Positions 12,243 through 23,050 are shown, numbered from the stretch's first letter. The stretch: DNA of 64,000 bases from Anisus vortex (GCA_949126835.1 OX421507.1:10782900-10846899); one strand, 5' to 3'. The notes: generated from the sequence alone by a model not told the origin. Made by a program: numbers and translations.

Positions 12243-12937
12243 TTAACACTTTGTGGCCGGAGTTTTTTTAGTTGTTTTGACTGAGTTTTTTTTCAACTTA
12301 TTTTGTATATCCCAGAATTTTATTTTTTTCTGCATCAAATTTTGTAAATATATTTAAGTGTCACATATCAAATTAAAGGTAATTGGATGCTTAATGAAAG
12401 TGTATAACTTTTATTTTGAAATACTTTAAATAACAATCTTTAAAAAAATAATCCACAATTATTTATCTAAAAAAACACGTAATTTTGCACAAAAAAATTA
12501 GCTAAAAATTCTTTTTTATTAAAAAAAAAAGAACAAAATGAAACAAAACTATTAAATTATCAAACACTGTCCATTTTTCTAACAATATCACTATAAGACA
12601 TAATAATCTAGTACTTAGTCTGCTAGTAGTTGCCATTTCTTTATCCGTCACCATTACATATTCAACAACAAGAAAAAAAGGAGAAATAAAAAAGTCACCA
12701 CAAAAAAAAAATTATAAAAGTATATAAAACAGCACTTTTCACAACGAAAATCAAATGCGAAAAGTTATTTTGGTTTCTGCTAAAAGGAAACGGAAGTTAT
12801 TTTTATTTTTAAAAACATGGATTAGACGTAAAACAATAAAAACAATTATAACCGAAAACGACACCACTCGTGTCGTTCCGTCAAAATTGAGTAGACCGAT
12901 CGACACGGCTCGTGTCGTTCCGGCCACAAAGGGTTAA
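12243..12937. mobile_element. Non-autonomous piggyBac-type MITE
   Basis: Flanked by TTAA at 12243-12246 and 12934-12937. The ends are inverted repeats: CACTTTGTGGCCGGA on the left and, on the minus strand, CCCTTTGTGGCCGGA on the right. A TTAA target duplication and CCCTTT-type ends are the signature of the piggyBac superfamily (Kolobok elements also use TTAA and are the alternative). The 687-bp body has no transposase. Near its right end two short units of the pattern CGACAC...CTCGTGTCG form hairpins. It is nested inside the ISL2EU element. Confidence 0.75.
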
Positions 12938-13929
12938 ATAGGGCGACCCAAACACTATCACTGACCAATAAAATTTATTTACCCGCAGCCAATCGGATTC
13001 AAACAACCTGACAAGGTGCTCCAGAATAATTAGTTAAAAACTTAACTGTGCTTTGTTATGGAATTTAAAAAAAAATATAATGAGAACAGTACAAAAACAC
13101 CTTGTAGACCACCTATCTACACATACAAACTTAATTCACTATACCCAATATCAATATGATAAGTCATATAACATTGAGTTGAGTATTTAATAATATCCTT
13201 TATAATTGTATATTTCAAATTATAAAACTATTATTATTCCAATGAATATTTTCATAACATTATATATCTCCACTGTCATCTTCACAGAACTTAATATAAA
13301 AAATATAATAAGATGAATTATATTACTATACCCTCCATTTCAACATAACTCCCCTCTACAACTATCGATTCACTTAAAAAACATGCTTTCTTGTCCTTTC
13401 AATCATTCTTTGTGTGAATAGTTGTTACAATATTTCTTTCCAATTTTAACCTAGTTCACTCATGTTACAGTGAATATATAGATTTATAAAAAAAAAAATA
13501 CTAGTTCAACATTTATCAATTCAATATTTAATTCATATGAAATAATTATTTAACTTAACTCCCTTTCATATAGTAGTTTGATACATCTAGCAAAGAGCAA
13601 ATTATGAATCAAATGATGTAGAGCAGGATCATTTGCAATTAAAATAATATGGTGATATTTATAAATTAAAATTTCATAACATACATATAAAAAATACTCA
13701 CAATAGAAATTTGAAAATAACACCTAACAATCAATACGCAATTGGATGTTAATGTATATAGAAAATATGATACAACATGCATTGCACATTTCATAATAAG
13801 TATAAATTATTATGAAAAAAACACAGAGACATAATTTTTTTTTAAATAAAATACCCAAAGCAACTCAATGGAGTGTTTGTACTATAAGAACTTGAAATAA
13901 TATCTGATATGTTCAAATCAAGTTAAGTT

Positions 13930-14410
13930 TAAACACTTAATGTACTTAAACACAATAGACATTCGCACAAACTGTCATACAATTTATCATACAAGAAACA
14001 GGTAGGCCTATCATTTAGGAGTCAGCTATTGACCCATTGTATGTATTGTATTATCAAGTGATTGTTATATAAATGAATAGAAAATTTTTTTTGTGCATTC
14101 ATATAACTTATTTACAATGCAACACAAGATATTAATAATTAAAAAAATATAGAAAAGCTGCAAGTTAGTATTTAATCCTAATTTTTTTAAATACTTAACA
14201 TCAATATCATCAAGTGATTTATTTTTTATGCAAATTGGATAATAAATTTCAACCACACCATTTCACAATAATCACATTTAATCAAACCATCAGGAGAAGC
14301 TCCAAAGAATGGTTATTCTAAATAAAATAATAGGCCTATCATTTAGGAGTCAGCTATTGAGGCATTGTATGTATGGTATTATCATACCAGCAAGTGATTG
14401 CAAATGTTAT
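13930..14410 (-). pseudogene. Partial duplication of the YqaJ nuclease gene plus a local direct repeat
   Basis: Minus-strand 14140-14325 copies the nuclease active-site region of the gene at 15087-17600 (compare 15330-15500). The peptide IKNKSLDDIDVKYLKKLGLN is recognisable, preceded by VEI where the intact gene has VEIKCPF; the catalytic Lys is replaced. The copy is broken by stops and small deletions. It is bracketed by two copies of a segment containing ATTTAGGAGTCAGCTATTGA, at 14011 and 14341, in direct orientation. A related segment sits outside the element at 20857. Confidence 0.75.
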
Positions 14411-15086
14411 GATGCAATCAACAGTAGTTGAGTAAAAGAGATTCAGAATCGTTTTCTATATTTGAAATGTTTTTTAGTTTACTATTGGGCATAAAATTAC
14501 TTGATCCATTTCATATAGGTACTCCAAATCATCCATACTGTTTGTATCAATATGGATTTATTTAATGATTATAAGTTCTGAATACATGAAAATATATTTT
14601 ATGACAATTCAATATTATTATATGTAGTAAACATCATACACACTTGAGAATAAACGTGATTACTGTCCAATAAGTAATGTGAACACATTGTATCAATATA
14701 TTCAATCATGTGTTTGACAGTCAAGTTTGGTAGACAAATGAATTTGTGTTCATCCAGACTGGTATTAGTTTATCTTTGAAAAAGTGCATATGGCCTGATA
14801 TATTTAACAGTTCATTTCATCATCTCAAAGAAATTGTGAAACCTAAAACAAAAAATAAAAACAATTGAAACAAAGTAAATAGAAATGATAAAATTAAAAT
14901 TTAATTAATTAATAAAAAATTGAAATAAAATGAACAAGAAACATGAAATAGAAAATTAATACTAAACTTACAGAACTTTGAACTAACATTTTTTAAAATC
15001 ACAAAAATATATTTTAAACTACTGTATTTTAAATACACAGATCAATAATTACAGATAAGTTTGTAAACACAAGTTTTCATGTATCA

Positions 15087-17600
15087 TTATGTTTGAGTTT
15101 TTTTGTGTGCTAATTTTGGTTTCCCCTTATTTGTAAAAAAACATGACAGCAATTCAGGAAAAATAACTTTAAAAAAAAATTGTTCAGCTTTCAATGAAGC
15201 ATTATTCCAGAATTCTGTATCAAATAATATCCTTTCAGATGTGAAATTGAATTCTGTCCACATTACAAAATCTCCATATTTGGTTTTTGTTAATGCCATC
15301 TGCATTTGCATTTGATAATAATAACTGTGATTACTTGACAGCTGCAAGTTACTATTTAATCCAATTTTTTTTAACTCCTTAACATCAATATCATCAAGTG
15401 ATTTATTTTTTATGCAAAATGGACATTTAATTTCAACCACACCATTTCCACAACAATCACATTTAATCAAACCATCAGGAGATGCTCCAAAGTATGGTTT
15501 TTCTAAATAAATTAATAGACCACAATGATTTAAAGAAAAATTGCTATGATGTTTTTCCATGAAACTGGAATAATGGTTAATGGCTAGTGATTCATGCTCA
15601 CACCCCCATTGAGTTGCTTTTGAAGTAAACAATTGTTGTTTGGGATAACATATTTTTTTTAAAAGACACATGGATGGTTTTTCTATATTGCTTTTACAAC
15701 AAGCTTTAAAATTAGATGCTGTAATTCGACCTGCTCTTTGGTGAAACCATTCTTTGCACTGGGATTGATTTCTTGTGTTAAGCTCTATTGCCTTGCATTT
15801 TTCTTCATCAAAATCCCAGTGAAAGTTTTCTGCCAAATTGACTATTTCATTGTAAGTTAAATTTACATATTTGGCGTTAAATAATTCTGTTAATTTTTTT
15901 GGTAGACTCATGTCTTTATTAGGACAAGTATATTTAGGTAAAAATTGTAAAATAGCAGAATTGGAGCTAATTTTTGCCAATGATTGTAAAAAAATTTCCT
16001 TGTCAAAGGGATTTTGATTAGATTTATTTTTCTTTATTGGAACTGAATTTGTAGAAATAATTTCTTGCTGATTTAATTTTCTTTTCTTTGTCTCTGGAGG
16101 ATCAAAGTTTATGTTTCTCACCTCTAAAAAAGGAACTTTAGATGTTGATGGTTGCTTCCATGTGCATTTTTTTTCTGTAGAAGTCTTGCTAAATTGCAGT
16201 CTGCTTCCGGCTTCAAGCGCGAACAGCACTGCACCAACATGGGAGCATGATTCGCCTAGCCCTGCCATACAATTGCAATGGGCTGCTAAAATAGTGCCAT
16301 TCCTCTCAACGGCAACCCATGGTTCTAATGGCTTTTCTGAAGCTTTCTGGGAATGCCTAACCTTAAATATAAAATGGAGAAATGTATAATTGTTTAGCAT
16401 TAAATTATATTTATCATACTGTTAGTTAAACTTTACAACACATAAAGTAGTGCTTTCACCTTATTGACAAATATAGCAAGAAGTGGTAGTTTAAAACTTA
16501 TAGGCTTATTAGATTGATTGATGAATAATATATAACAGGTAGTAGGAAGTGCCCTCACAGGGGGAGGGGTAGGGGGGGCATATGCCCAGGGGCGTGGCAA
16601 ATATAGTCTAAATGTCTACATATAGCACAAAACAAAGCATATATAGTATGCAAGGGGTCGTAGCTGAAAGTTTTGCCCTGGGGTGCACACAAAGGTTTGT
16701 TAAGGCACTGGAAGTAGGGTAGCGTGTGATAAATAACACAGGTGATTATGAAATATTTTTTGGTATTGGTGAAAATCATATTTTATAAAATGTATGTATC
16801 ATAATAGCATTTATATTTATAGCATAGGCCTAATAATTTTTTATGTTTATTATTTAGAAGTATAAAGAAATCTAATATATTTCAATAAATAGCAATTGCT
16901 AATTATCCCTAATTACTATAACTATGACTGAACTTTGCATGGGTCATTATTCATTATACCTAGTATTAGTATTATCTTTTTTATTTACTTATAATTATAG
17001 TGTTATTTAAAATAGATCAATAATTTTTTTTAATTTAATATGCATAGTGGCATAGTCAGTTTAATAAGGTTGCAAATATAATTAAAAACGTACGAAAATA
17101 TAAACTGATACAATAGCCTATTGTTATTAAAATAATTACTAAAACATTACTATTAATCAGCATATATTAATATTAATTGGCTTATTATTGAATACCAAAT
17201 ATGCCCTGCTAATGTAGGCTATTATAATTAGGCTATATTATATATCATTATTACGCTTATATTAGGTTTGGCTACTTACTGTGCCTTTGATAACAAATTT
17301 GCTTCCACTTCCATACATCTTGCATTTCAGATTTGAAACAAATCCATCGACGAAAAAACAATATGATTTCAGACTTTTAAAATTCCTCATTTCATCTTGT
17401 GTTACACTGCTGGTCGAAAACACCAAGTAATTAACAATGTCAATGTAATCTACTTTTGGCCAACCATCGGAATAATCTTCAGATAAATTTGCAAAGTTTA
17501 AATCACTGAAATAAGGGTCTTCGATTTTTAAATAGTCAATTTTTTTAATATATCTTAACTTTTCATCAGCCGACAATGTATTAAAATATGCGGATGTCAT
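15087..17600 (-). CDS. SWIM zinc-finger and YqaJ-type nuclease of the ISL2EU element, two exons
   Basis: Minus-strand exons 17600-17280 and 16361-15087, intron 16362-17279 with GTAAGT donor and AAG acceptor in phase 0; spliced product 531 residues from the Met of MTSAYFNTLS (an in-frame Met nine codons earlier, at 17627, is less family-like). Residues 1-107 are the conserved N-terminal region (DIVNYLVFSTS). A SWIM zinc finger CxCx7CxH uses C136, C138, C146 and H148. Residues about 300-510 form a YqaJ/lambda-exonuclease fold: E364 in WGCEHES, D403 in ASPDG, and E417 and K419 in VEIKCPF give the D-ExK active site, followed by YYYQMQMQMA. Such nucleases trim DNA ends; a role in transposition is assumed from its fixed partnership with the transposase, not shown. 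No stops or frameshifts. A partial pseudo-copy lies downstream at 14140-14325. Confidence 0.92.
16549..16711 (+). repeat. Dispersed repeat, copy 1 (CATATGCCC family)
   Basis: Shares GTGCCCTCACA, GGGGGCATATGCCC, ATAGTCTAAAT and TTTTGCCCTGGGG, in the same order, with 18689-18869. It lies inside the intron of the YqaJ nuclease gene, so it inserted into the transposon after the gene was formed. No inverted ends or tail were recognised. Confidence 0.8.
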
Positions 17601-17649
17601 TTTAAAGAAATATTCATTTATAAACACAACATAAGTAAAAACAAGCTGG

Positions 17650-17757
17650 AGCCAATATGAAACTTTATTAATACAGCGGCCATATTTGTTTGTACACCAC
17701 TACTACGCAAAATAAACACAAATCACGTGATTTTTGTCACGGGATTGCAAACGCCCT
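17650..17757 (-). repeat. Right terminal inverted repeat and upstream region of the nuclease gene
   Basis: Read on the minus strand it starts AGGGCGTTTGCAAT and is followed outside by AT. It matches the left end at 6185. It also must contain the promoter of the nuclease gene, since the coding start lies only about 50 bases further in. Confidence 0.55.
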
Positions 17758-18289
17758 ATAACTTATAATATCGATAGCAGATATTGAGCTAGGTCATTGT
17801 GACTAAAGGCAAAAGGTAGATCAATAATCTATAAGCTTATTATACTCACTTGAAATGTTTTTAATATATAATTATGTCTAGTATTTATGTTCTACAAGAC
17901 GTCAATTTATAAACAAAAGTGCGTAAAATAATTTAAGAGTTATATTTCCTTATAAAGTTGCCAGGTAGTAACTAGTGTTGTTTGAACAAGTTTACCATAT
18001 TCTATATTATTTGTTCTAAAGTCTAAAGCAGATAATGGTCGTCTACAAATATAATAAAAGGGTTCAGTTCAGATGTGGAAAAAATATTACCTGGCAGCTT
18101 ATAAGACCTTGCAACTTGCAATATCCGAGACCTATTATTTATGCAAGGTAAAGTGTCAGGGGCAGGAGATAGACAAACTGTCAGTAGGCGCGAGTAGACG
18201 GCCTCTAAAGGGCTAAAACCCACTGAGCTATATAATATAAATGGAGTAAAAGGAGAAAATAATTAATATATATATTAATTTTATTACTA

Positions 18290-18672
18290 GAGCTGCCATT
18301 AAGTTTACGTGTGTTTCGGTAAACTGAGCAAGAAACAGTTTTGTTAAAAGTAACATATTATTATTATTATAAATTCTCTGTATGCTGAAAGGCAGCTTGC
18401 ATTTGGTTGGGCAACACTTTACAGCTCATTTAAGAATCTTCAAAAAAGAGGATAATTCTTTTAGTGTATAAATGATCACTTGTTTATTAATTATATTCTT
18501 AACATGTTAATACTATTTTTAAAACTGTAGATCTATTAGTCTTTAAGCCCCAAAAGCATAAAATATTACAAAAGCCGGACATTTTAAAGATTTTTTAGCT
18601 TAAAATTTGTCTGCCGGACGGAGGACAAGAGTCTAAAAGGGAAGTCATTGCCGGACGTATGGCAACCCAACA
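18290..18672 (+). repeat. Dispersed repeat, GAGCTGCCATTAAGTTTA family, copy 1
   Basis: About 380 bp matching 45526-45887 in inverted orientation. Shared blocks include AAACAGTTTTGTTAAAA, GCAGCTTGCAT, AACATGTTAATACTATTTTTA and GCCGGACGGAGGACAAGAG. It ends ATGGCAACCC. No coding capacity; class not recognised. Confidence 0.8.
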
Positions 18673-18688
18673 CTATACGCCTACCCAG

Positions 18689-18869
18689 TGCCCTCACATG
18701 GGGGGGGGGCAGAGGGGGCATATGCCCGGGGGCGACACTTCCAGGGGGTAGGCGGCAAATGTAGTCTAAATATAGCAAATATAGCACTAAACAAGAAGTT
18801 ACAGTATGCAATGGGGCGGCGCTGAAACTTTTGCCCTGGGGCGCTCCATGAGCTTGTAAAGGCTCTGGG
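18689..18869 (+). repeat. Dispersed repeat, copy 2 (CATATGCCC family)
   Basis: Second copy of the family at 16549-16711, starting 17 bp after the end of the preceding dispersed repeat. It carries an extra 20 or so bases (CGACACTTCCAGGGGGTAGG) not present in copy 1. Confidence 0.8.
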
Positions 18870-19340
18870 CCTATCATCTGGTCCATTTTACCCCACGCTA
18901 TGTCCGACTGACTATCCCTCTTTTGGGTAGGCCTATGCGTGAGAAAAATACACTACAACTATTTTATTCAACATAATATATATGGCTTTTACATTATTTG
19001 CATAATTTTCAATGCATTGAATTTTCTTTCTAACGATAGCCTTTCTAACATCAGTGGTGTAGGCCTATTTAGGCATGTTCCATTGGAACAGGGGCAGGGG
19101 CCCCCACTCAAAAGGGGCCCCCACACATCACAAAAAGCAATTTTTTAATGACATCCCCTTTCTTTAATTGAAAATGTAAAATAAAATTCATTTATTCCCT
19201 TACAATTTTAAGCGCTCCAGTCCAACCAAGCTAAGCGCAACATACAATTTATGATTTTAAAGAATGTAACATGAATTAACGGCACTTTTCTGAGGTATGT
19301 GGAAGGCGGGGCCCCCACAATCCTAAATAATAAATACGGC

Positions 19341-20085
19341 CCTGCCTAACATGTTAAGTTTATTTTGTCAAATAGTTCCCAAAAGAGGCTCAAGACAATA
19401 TGGAAAGCCAAGAACTTAGCCCTCAGTACCAAAATCAGGCTGATGCGCTCACTGGTCCTCTCCATTTTCTTATATGCTTGCAAGTCATGGACACTAATAG
19501 TAGAGCTGGAAAATAAGATAAACGCCATGGAAATGAGATGCTTCAGGATCCTGCTCGGTATCTGTTACAAAGACCATATCTCCAACGAACAAATAAGAAA
19601 AAGAATACAACAGGAAATTGGAAAGTATGAAGACCTGCTGGCCACAGTCAGGAAAAGAAAACTGGAATGGTATGGCCACGTCACCATAACCAACGGGCTT
19701 GCAAAGACCATCCTGCAGGGTACCACCAGAGGAGGCAGAAAGAGAAGAAGACCAAAGAAACGTTGGGAAGATAATATCAGGGAATGGACAGGTACAAAAC
19801 TGTGCGAGGCAATTAGAACGGCTGAGAGACGGGAGGAATGGAGGAGCCTGGTTTACATGTCATCTGTGGCGCCCCAACGGTCTAACAGACTACGGGATAT
19901 GTAGGAGGAGGAGGAGTTCCCAATTGCAAGCAGTGACCACTTATGTTCAATCAACAATTTGGGAGGCCCAATAACTCGCCCCACTCTCCCCAAAGATCTA
20001 GACTCGAGACTATAATTAGGTCGAGGGCTCTAGTGTGTGAGTTCGAAGAATCGCAAAGTGTTAGCCATTCTTCTTCTTCTATTAA
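19341..20085 (+). mobile_element. 5'-truncated LINE: C-terminus of an endonuclease/reverse transcriptase
   Basis: An open frame of about 185 codons ending at 19904 reads as the C-terminal part of a non-LTR reverse transcriptase: LKTIWKAKN, STKIRLMRSLVLSIFLYACK, AMEMRCFRILLG, RKLEWYGHV, LAKTILQGTTRGGRKRRRPK, KRWEDNIREWTG. The reverse-transcriptase core and endonuclease are missing, as expected for 5' truncation on insertion. After the stop there is a 180-bp 3' region ending in a short TTCTTCTTCTTC tail. The frame is uninterrupted, so the insertion is probably young. Confidence 0.88.
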
Positions 20086-20246
20086 AATAGTATATTAGCC
20101 AGTCTGCAGAGCAGTTTGCTCTCTAAGTTAGCAGACTACATAGCTTGTCATAACTGTGTGTTCTTTAAATGTTAGCAAGAGTTTTATAGTATTATAGTGT
20201 GCGTGCATCTAGACGATAGGCATATTTATATCTTAATTAATTAAGG

Positions 20247-21120
20247 AGCGTTATCCGCCCGGTTTTGGCCGTGCGGTCGTGAGAAAAACGCCGAACGTTA
20301 TCCTCACGGTTGGCCTATCTATAATTCCGAGTGTTATCAACAGACCCAAATTTTCGAAAAAAAATTTGAGAGTTAGGCTATACTTATGACTTATAGTAAC
20401 TTTTAGGCCTATAGGTTATTATTTAGAATCATATTCCTAGCCCTAACCGAGCCTAACCAAGACCATCGTTAATACTTACGACCCTAACAATAGCTACATC
20501 AGTAGTGACAGTAGGCTATAAGTTGCTATAACTCTAAATCTAAAACTAACATCAATTTCTAATTGTCACTAAATACTAATTGTGATTAACTTTGATTACG
20601 ACATAAGAGTTAAGAGTCAGGCTAAATAACCTTTTTGTTTAAATTAACTATAAGATAAGATTACTTTATTGATCCAAACAAATGGAAATTTGACTTGATT
20701 ACGGTAGGCCTACATAAATTTCGTCTTTCAATATAGCCTACTTAAAACAATATAAAGAATCATTTGTACTCAAGCACAATTGACATTCGCACACAACACT
20801 AGGCTACATCACTAGGTATTGTCACTATCATACCATTTATTTATTATACAAGAAAAAGTATCATTTAGGAGTCAGTTATTGTATTTTCTGGCTGACAATG
20901 AAAAATGGTTATCTCGTTTTACTAAAATTAAATTTAAAAAAAAGGTGGATGATGCTGGGGTAGAATCTGCGTGACCCTGGTTCTGACCCGCAGTTTTATT
21001 CAAAGTGTATAAAAAATAGTAATTAAAGAAATAGGGAAAGATAAACTATTATGCGCATGCGCCGAGAAACCGTGCGGATATTGCTCGACGTTATCCGCAC
21101 GTCCAAAACAGTGCGGATGA
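20247..21120. mobile_element. About 0.87-kb element with GC-rich terminal inverted repeats
   Basis: The left end (TTATCCGCCCGGTTTTGG then CCGTGCGG) matches the reverse complement of the right end (TCATCCGCACTGTTTTGG then ACGTGCGG). Further in, both ends carry CGAACGTTATCC-like and CGACGTTATCC-like words. The body is AT-rich with no coding frame. At 20760-20890 it contains sequence related to 13930-14040 in the ISL2EU element. Target duplication not clear. Superfamily not recognised. Confidence 0.55.
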
Positions 21121-21368
21121 CCACTATGATAATTAATAATCTTCTCTATAGAAGGAGCGTCTGTGTAAGTCTGTAACTGTAATGTATAAGATAAGATATA
21201 GTACAGTAAATAAAGCTATGACATGGCTAAAGTATGGCTTTGCCTTATACCTTATACTTTATACTATAACTAGTGGTTATGCCCGTCAAAATGACGGAGA
21301 AAAGAATGACTACAATGTGTTTTGTTAAGAGAGTAAGACAAAAGACAAATTACAATAAAAACGGGAGT

Positions 21369-21471
21369 GAGAATGTTTCTTTTCGGTATTTAGTTTTTGT
21401 TCTTTTAATTGTTTCTGGTCACCCTGACCCTGGCATATGCATAAGAATTGTTGCTGTCAAGCTTCTGGCCT
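21369..21471 (+). repeat. Direct repeat flanking the minisatellite, left copy
   Basis: Shares GAGAATGTTTCTTT, CGGTATTTAGT, TTGTTTC, GGCATATGCATA and AATTGTTGCTGTCA with 22968-23050, in the same order and orientation, with a 15-bp length difference. Confidence 0.75.
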
Positions 21472-21489
21472 AAAAGAGTGGCGTAGTGT

Positions 21490-21815
21490 GTAAACCGCCA
21501 ATACATACCCATTAAGAATACACCGGCGGGCGAACGCATGGGGTCAGCCCCCGCAGCGTGTCCAAGATCCATTACACTGCCGAGAGGCCACTGGTCTCGG
21601 TGGGGAGGAAAAAATGGACCCTGCAATCCCGTCTCGAGAAACACACGGTGCCTGGATGCATGTACCTATAGTATAGGATTTCTGCTACTGGGTGACAGTG
21701 CAGGTATACTGGCGAGCCACCAAGATAATAATCCTTAGAGGAACCGTATTGAACTATCGCTGTGCTGCGGAAACCTTCCTTGTTACACGGCACGCCACGC
21801 CTTCAGCGTGCCGTG
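21490..21815. other. GC-rich leader in front of the minisatellite
   Basis: Much richer in G+C than its surroundings. It ends in an inverted repeat at 21789-21821, where CACGCCACG pairs with CGTGGCGTG around a small loop. Short frames are open here on both strands but none resembles a protein family. Confidence 0.4.
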
Positions 21816-22682
21816 GCGTGGCTGGAGCCCGGACAGAGATTGCTCAATCCTAAACGTTATGCCCTGGGGTGGCTGGAGCCCGGACATAGATTGCTCAATC
21901 CTAAACGTTACGCCCTGGGGTGGCTGGAGCCCGGACAGAGATTGCTCAATCCTAAATGTTACGCCCTGGGGTGGCTGGAGCCTGGACAGAGATTGCTCAA
22001 TCCTAAACGTTACGCCCTGGGATGGCTGGAGCCCGGACATAGATTGCTCAATCCTAAACGTTACGCCCTGGGGTGGCTGGAGCCCGGACAGAGATTGCTC
22101 AATCCTAAACGTTACGCCCTGGGGTGGCTGGAGCCCGGACAGAGATTGCTCAATCCTAAACGTTACGCCCTGGGGTGGCTGGAGCCCGGACATAGATTGC
22201 TCAATCCTAAATGTTACGCCCTGGGGTGGCTGGAGCCCAGACAGAGATTGCTCAATCCTAAACGTTACGCCCTGGGGTGGCTGGAGCCCGGACATGGATT
22301 GCTCAATCCTAAGCGTTGCGCCCTGGGGTGGCTGGAGCTTGGACAGAGATTGCTCAATCCTAAACATTACGCCCTGGGGTGGCTGGAGTCCGGGCATAGA
22401 TTGCTCAATCCTAAACGTTAATCCCTGGTGTGGCTGGAGCCCGGACATAGATTGCTCAATCCTAATAGTTAATCCCTGGTGTGGCTGGAGCCCGAACATA
22501 GATTGCTCAATCCTAAACGTTATGCCCTGGGGTAGCTGGAGTCAGGACATAGATTGCTCAATCCTAAACGTTAATCCCTGGTGTGGCTAGAGCCTGGACA
22601 GAGATTGCTCAATCCTAAACGTTAATCCCTGGTGTGGCTAGAGCCTGGACAGAGATTGCTCAATCCTAAACGTTACGCCCTG
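21816..22682. repeat. 51-bp minisatellite, about 17 units
   Basis: Unit of 51 bp containing GTGGCTGGAGCCCGGACA, then GATTGCTCAATCCTAAACGT, then TACGCCCTGG. Units differ by a few substitutions; those after about 22410 share TAATCCCTGGTG in place of TACGCCCTGGGG, showing local spread of variants. Because 51 is a multiple of three and the unit has few stops, frames of 219-260 codons are open on both strands (for example repeats of WLEPGQRLLNPKRYALG). These are read as a by-product of the period, not as genes. Confidence 0.95.
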
Positions 22683-22967
22683 GACACAAGAGGCAAAAGA
22701 CTCGTCCGGGTTTTTTTAAGATACTTTTTAATTCGATATTAAAATGTAGCGAACAGTTTTGTTGACTTGACTTGTTATTAATAATATTAAATTACCAATA
22801 ATATACTATCTAAAAGAAAAAAAAAACACAAATACAAAAGAATAAAAAAGGTAAATAATAGAAAAAAATTAGAAAATAATATTTCAATGCAATAAAAACT
22901 ATAGTGATAACGATTTATTTCAGTATTCAATTTTTGTTCTTGCTTTTTGTATCAATAAAACAGTATT

Positions 22968-23050
22968 GAGAATGTTTCTTTCGGTATTTAGTGTATTGTT
23001 TCCGGTCGCCTTGGCACATGCATACAAATTGTTGCTGTCAGGCTTGTGTC
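22968..23050 (+). repeat. Direct repeat flanking the minisatellite, right copy
   Basis: Partner of 21369-21471. The two enclose about 1.5 kb including the GC-rich leader and the minisatellite. Confidence 0.75.

Larger units (their letters stand above)
6185..17757. mobile_element. Two-gene DNA transposon, ISL2EU type (THAP-DDE transposase plus SWIM-YqaJ nuclease)
   Basis: An 11.6-kb unit defined by its two convergent genes and by candidate imperfect terminal inverted repeats. The left end begins AGAGCGTTTTCATT at 6185. The right end, read on the minus strand from 17757, begins AGGGCGTTTGCAAT. The outer flanks are AT on both sides (6183-6184 and 17758-17759), consistent with a 2-bp target duplication. 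Resemblance continues inward (CACGTGATTTGTGT against GACGTATTTGTGT, then GTACAAAC in both), spanning about 100 bp. The pairing of a THAP/DDE_4 transposase with a YqaJ exonuclease-like protein is the known hallmark of the eukaryotic ISL2EU superfamily, related to the ISL2 group of IS5. The space between the genes (11.4-15.1 kb) has been enlarged by later insertions and a duplication. Gene content is firm; the exact ends are inferred by eye. Confidence 0.72.

Noticed and set aside
12755..12937. 60-codon basic frame
   Set aside because: Lies inside the piggyBac-type MITE and includes its inverted end; repeats of ARVVP reflect the DNA hairpins.
16111..16389. 92-codon plus-strand frame opposite the nuclease gene
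   Set aside because: Antisense shadow of the SWIM finger exon.
21762..22590. Open frames of 219, 238 and 260 codons on both strands
   Set aside because: They come from a 51-bp tandem array; several frames are open at once and none has non-repetitive protein-like flanks.
21816..22682. CRISPR-like regular array
   Set aside because: The unit is continuous with no unique spacers, and this is eukaryotic DNA; it is an ordinary minisatellite.
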